Assembly: GCA_016350165.1 (NCBI GenBank) | Contig: CP066225.1 | Location: 1,302,001 to 1,366,000 of the forward strand | Source of the DNA: Planctomycetota bacterium | Lineage (GTDB): Bacteria; Planctomycetota; Phycisphaerae; Phycisphaerales; Phycisphaeraceae | Direction of reading: 5' to 3' | Length of the DNA stretch: 64,000 bases | Shown: piece after piece, positions 62,476 to 64,000 of the stretch | Layout of the letters: the number at the start of each line of letters is the position of its first letter | Position numbering within the stretch: the first letter of the stretch is position 1 | Program-made: the position numbers and the translations under genes | The notes under the pieces: model-generated | What the model saw: the letters and a program-made list of their open reading frames with translations, nothing else | Told to the model about the DNA's origin: nothing | The model's database searches: none

Positions 62476-64000
62476 TTATTCAGCGGCAGGTTTACGATCA
62501 TACTGATCAGAGTCTGCTGAGATTGGTGAGTCCTTTGAAGGCTTATGAGCACCAAGCAAAAGTAGTGTTGGTGAAGCGATCGCGATTGATGAGTAGGTAC
62601 CAACAACGACACCGATGATCATTGCGAATGCGAAACCATGAACACCTGAGCCACCAAGAATATAAAGCGTAATGACGGCCATGAGTGTAGTAGATGAGGT
62701 AAGAATCGTACGGCTCATTGTTTGGTTAATCGAGTCGTTAATGATCTTAGGTGTAATGTATGAGAGGCGTCCTTTGTTCTCACGAATACGGTCAAAGACA
62801 ACGATGGTATCGTTGAGTGAGTAACCGACGATCGTGAGAAGAGCTGCGATCATTGCAAGGTTGATCTTGAATGGGTCGAGCAGGAAGAGTTCGAAGATAT
62901 CTGCGTCAGAAGCGTAGAGCCAACCACAGATAGCGACGAGGCCGAGTGTGATCGCAACGTCGTGAACAAGAGCGAAGATTGCTGCGATGCCGTAACGGAG
63001 TGAACCGAAACGGAACCAGATGTATGCGACGACTGCGAGCAATGAGAGAACCATTGCGACGATTGCCTGCTGCTTCATGGTCGATGAGACCTGTGAAGAG
63101 AAGTTGGTGACACCAGTGAGTGTGGTATCACGTTGGAGTGCATCACGAATGAGGTTCCATTCAGTGTCAGCAAAACCGCCTGTATCGTAGAGTGTATCTG
63201 GATCTTCAGCGTAGTTTGGTGAGCCACCGGTATTAGTGACGACGACGACTTCGCTGAAAGTTGTTTGCTTATCTTCACGGCCATTCACGAGAACAGTCTT
63301 TTCACCGACCGGTGTGATACCAATGACTTGGAAAGCACGGTGACCGAGTGACTGGAACGTAGGCTGGAAACGCATACGTGAAATGCGTTCTGAGATTTCA
63401 TCAGTGGTCAGAGGTTCTGACATATCAGCAATAACCGTTGCAACACCGCCAATGTAATCATCGACAGAAGCATTGAGTGTTGGCTGGCCAATGTCAGCAC
63501 CAAGGTCTGTTGACTTGATTGCGTAGACAGGAGCAAGGCCAACATTCGCAGCGTCAACACCTTTGAAATCAACAGGTCGTGTTGTTTCAAGATCATTCTC
63601 AAACGCAAGCTTGGTCAGGTCACTGACTGCTTGCGAGTCAGTAAGAATCGTTGCGATTGAGAAAGCGTTCGCGGATGTAACGCCATCTGCAACAGTTGTT
63701 TCACCTTCAGTCACAACGTCTGCTTCTGAGATTACTTCAAATTCCAAAGCATCAGGGGCCGAAGCACGTTCACCTGCTGCAAGTGCTTTTTGATATTCAG
63801 CAACTGCATTTTCGTGGCGAACTTCTGCTTCTTTAACGATCGGAGCAACCTTATCCTTCACATTGTTGAAGAACTTCACAAATTCTTCATCACGTGAGTT
63901 TGGCTGTTCCTTATCTTGGATCAAAGCTGCGACAGCACCGAATTTTTCAATACGGTTACGGACTTCATTGATTGGCAACAAGCCATTGTCAGCAACTTCA
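62476..64000 (-). CDS. SecF part of a SecD-SecF (SecDF) protein translocase subunit, 5' end beyond the window
   Basis: A C-terminal fragment of more than 500 residues. The frame is open to the window edge, so the start and probably a SecD half lie outside. The N-terminal visible half is an extracytoplasmic charged region (for example VAEYQKALAAGERASAPDAL). From about residue 310, membrane helices carry SecF signatures: QQAIVAMVLSLLAVVAYIWF, RYGIAAIFALVHDVAITLGL, TIVGYSLNDTIVVFDRIREN and SRTILTSSTTLMAVITLYIL. SecDF uses the proton motive force to aid late steps of Sec export. It lies apart from marR-doxX and ends at a strong terminator. Confidence 0.9.
   Translation of the reverse strand, partial: EVADNGLLPINEVRNRIEKFGAVAALIQDKEQPNSRDEEFVKFFNNVKDKVAPIVKEAEVRHENAVAEYQKALAAGERASAPDALEFEVISEADVVTEGETTVADGVTSANAFSIATILTDSQAVSDLTKLAFENDLETTRPVDFKGVDAANVGLAPVYAIKSTDLGADIGQPTLNASVDDYIGGVATVIADMSEPLTTDEISERISRMRFQPTFQSLGHRAFQVIGITPVGEKTVLVNGREDKQTTFSEVVVVTNTGGSPNYAEDPDTLYDTGGFADTEWNLIRDALQRDTTLTGVTNFSSQVSSTMKQQAIVAMVLSLLAVVAYIWFRFGSLRYGIAAIFALVHDVAITLGLVAICGWLYASDADIFELFLLDPFKINLAMIAALLTIVGYSLNDTIVVFDRIRENKGRLSYITPKIINDSINQTMSRTILTSSTTLMAVITLYILGGSGVHGFAFAMIIGVVVGTYSSIAIASPTLLLLGAHKPSKDSPISADSDQYDRKPAAE

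Overview
This 64 kb window looks like chromosomal DNA from a planctomycete, most probably class Phycisphaerae. The lineage call is inferred from several features seen together. There are four tandem prepilin-like genes with the [20 protein letters not shown] leader and a C-terminal H-x9-DG motif. A HAF-repeat protein ends in a PEP-CTERM sorting tag. Two membrane proteins carry a CxxC(G)Y-N/D-L zinc ribbon. There is a type III glutamine synthetase, a SecDF-type translocase and an Mg-type HemB. GC content is moderate. There is no phage, plasmid, transposase, rRNA operon or CRISPR array, so most of the window is ordinary core genome with a few accessory patches.

Layout. 1-19.4 kb: end of a CCA-adding enzyme/poly(A) polymerase, DedA, YggS/PLPBP, a GH130 glycoside phosphorylase, a frameshifted HAF-repeat gene, a large secreted TPR protein, PriA, MutS, MoaE, a DUF4149-like protein, endonuclease III, a methyltransferase and a PEP-CTERM HAF protein. 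19.4-34 kb: ArgC, Hsp20, a HAD phosphatase, a secreted beta-helix/PDZ protein, an amidohydrolase, four tandem paralogous GNAT acetyltransferases, Tpx, an alpha/beta hydrolase, CysK, a DUF1003 protein and an aldo/keto reductase. 34-40 kb: four pseudopilin-like genes, each with its own terminator, a long AT-rich leader and (for three of them) a clear promoter, then tRNA-Cys. 40-46 kb: glutamine synthetase III behind a possible structured leader, a GT4 glycosyltransferase and two paralogous STN-like proteins. 46-64 kb: a YkgJ-type Cys-cluster protein, HemB, a lone PD-(D/E)XK nuclease-like gene, two related membrane-anchored proteins flanking an MFS transporter, a FixL/FixJ-like two-component pair, a tRNA-like element, an RNase Z-like MBL protein, a tandem DJ-1 protein, RsmJ, a marR-doxX operon under a 40-bp palindromic operator, and the SecF end of SecDF.

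Functional links. The FixL-like kinase and FixJ-like regulator are neighbours on one strand and should form one signalling pair. MarR and DoxX are an apparent autoregulated operon. The pseudopilins, PEP-CTERM/HAF, TPR, beta-helix and STN-like proteins form a secreted or envelope set. Most other genes are single-gene housekeeping units.

The items most worth a second look are the four-gene GNAT array, a 70-nt three-helix RNA candidate upstream of glnN, the marR palindrome over a near-consensus promoter, the pseudopilin array with long leaders, the 2-nt frameshift in the HAF gene, the tRNA-like element at 57.8 kb, the non-canonical Fe-S cysteine spacing of endonuclease III, and GC-skew reversals that ignore gene direction and lie near two intergenic regions sharing GCGCGCAC-AAAA motifs. 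All homology calls are from reading motifs by eye; no database search was run.
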